Source: JBBQVS01 sp038211295 (GTDB lineage: Bacteria > Chloroflexota > Ktedonobacteria > Ktedonobacterales > Ktedonobacteraceae). From it: 28,859 bases of DNA. How positions within the stretch are numbered: position 1 is the stretch's first letter; every line of letters begins with the position of its first letter. Where the stretch lies: contig JBBQVS010000050.1 of the NCBI GenBank assembly GCA_038211295.1, forward strand, positions 1 to 28,859, in the 5' to 3' direction. This document shows, piece by piece, positions 28,574 through 28,859 of the stretch. Made by a program: the position numbers and the translations under genes. The notes beneath the pieces were generated by a model. The model was given only the letters and a program-made list of their open reading frames with translations, was not told the origin of the DNA and searched no databases.

Positions 28574-28859
28574 TAAAGCAAGATAGAGAGTAGGGAGGGA
28601 GAGTGCAGAGGTTGTAGTAGAAGATAGAGAATGTGGGGAGGGAGAGTGCAGAGGTTGTAGTAGAAGATAGAGAATGTGGGGAGGGAGAGTGCAGAGGTTG
28701 TTGTAGAAGATAGAGAAAGTGGGGATGGAGAGTGCAGAGGTTGTAGTAGAAGATAGAGAATTTGGGGAGGGAGAGTGCAGAGTTTGTAGTAGAAGATAGA
28801 GAAAGTGGGGAGGGAGAGTGCAGAGGTTGTAGTAGAATATAGAGAATGTGGGTAGTGAG
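28561..28859 (+). repeat. 43-bp tandem repeat array (at least 7 units)
   Basis: Units begin with GCAG at 28561, 28605, 28648, 28691, 28734, 28777 and 28820. The first unit is 44 bp, the next five are 43 bp, and the seventh is cut by the window end. They are contiguous with only a few substitutions each and no spacers. The unit is purine-rich on this strand and contains GGGGAGGG. Unit 1 includes the last three sense codons and the stop of the hydrolase gene, so the array apparently arose by duplication of that gene end. The unit length is not a multiple of three and the copies contain stops, so it is noncoding. Confidence 0.93.

Noticed and set aside
28561..28859. CRISPR array
   Set aside because: The 43-bp units are directly adjacent and nearly identical over their whole length. 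There are no variable spacers and no cas genes in the window.
1..28859. tRNA or rRNA genes
   Set aside because: I saw no cloverleaf with a TTCGA-type T-loop and no rRNA-like sequence, but I did not run a covariance search.

Overview
The window is a bacterial chromosome segment. Positions 1-20009 hold an almost unbroken ribosomal-protein superoperon on the + strand, in the classic order: tuf (3' end), the S10 block (rpsJ-rplC-rplD-rplW-rplB-rpsS-rplV-rpsC-rplP-rpmC-rpsQ), the spc block (rplN-rplX-rplE-rpsZ-rpsH-rplF-rplR-rpsE-rpmD-rplO-secY), then adk-map-infA-rpmJ and the alpha block (rpsM-rpsK-rpsD-rpoA-rplQ), ending with truA-rplM-rpsI. The secY-adk-map-infA-rpmJ junction, the zinc-type S14, L36, S4 and L24 with Cys ligands, and several TTG or GTG starts fit a Gram-positive-like or Chloroflexota lineage. 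My best guess is Chloroflexota near Ktedonobacteria, from general protein resemblance only; no database was consulted.

The ribosomal block has two unusual properties. First, many proteins are longer than their families. L3, L18 and L17 carry internal insertions of roughly 65-90 residues. S3 and S5 have long Arg/Gly/Asp-rich tails, and L4, L15 and S17 have smaller extensions. The conserved cores look intact. Second, many spacers hold perfect or near-perfect hairpins without U-tracts, two of them closed by GNRA tetraloops. infA has its own consensus-like promoter with a hairpin placed at the predicted 5' end of the transcript.

Positions 20018-22202 are convergent to the ribosomal block. A perfect 25-bp inverted repeat separates rpsI from a minus-strand pair: arginase (rocF, with a clear promoter) followed by a branched-chain aminotransferase (ilvE, with a hairpin lying between a strong Shine-Dalgarno and the start codon).

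Positions 22203-24657 are accessory in character: a dispersed palindromic repeat, an unrecognised small gene, an AT-rich stretch with two large inverted repeats, a small XRE-type regulator, a possible helix-turn-helix gene fragment, and a tightly overlapping pair encoding a HipA-like kinase-fold protein and a DUF3037 protein. The pair may be transcribed as a leaderless mRNA.

Positions 24747-28859 carry an SDR oxidoreductase with a 27-bp-stem terminator, a convergent unrecognised gene, a second copy of the dispersed repeat, enolase, an alpha/beta-hydrolase-fold protein whose nucleophile serine is replaced by glycine, and a 43-bp tandem repeat array that starts inside the hydrolase stop region and runs off the window.
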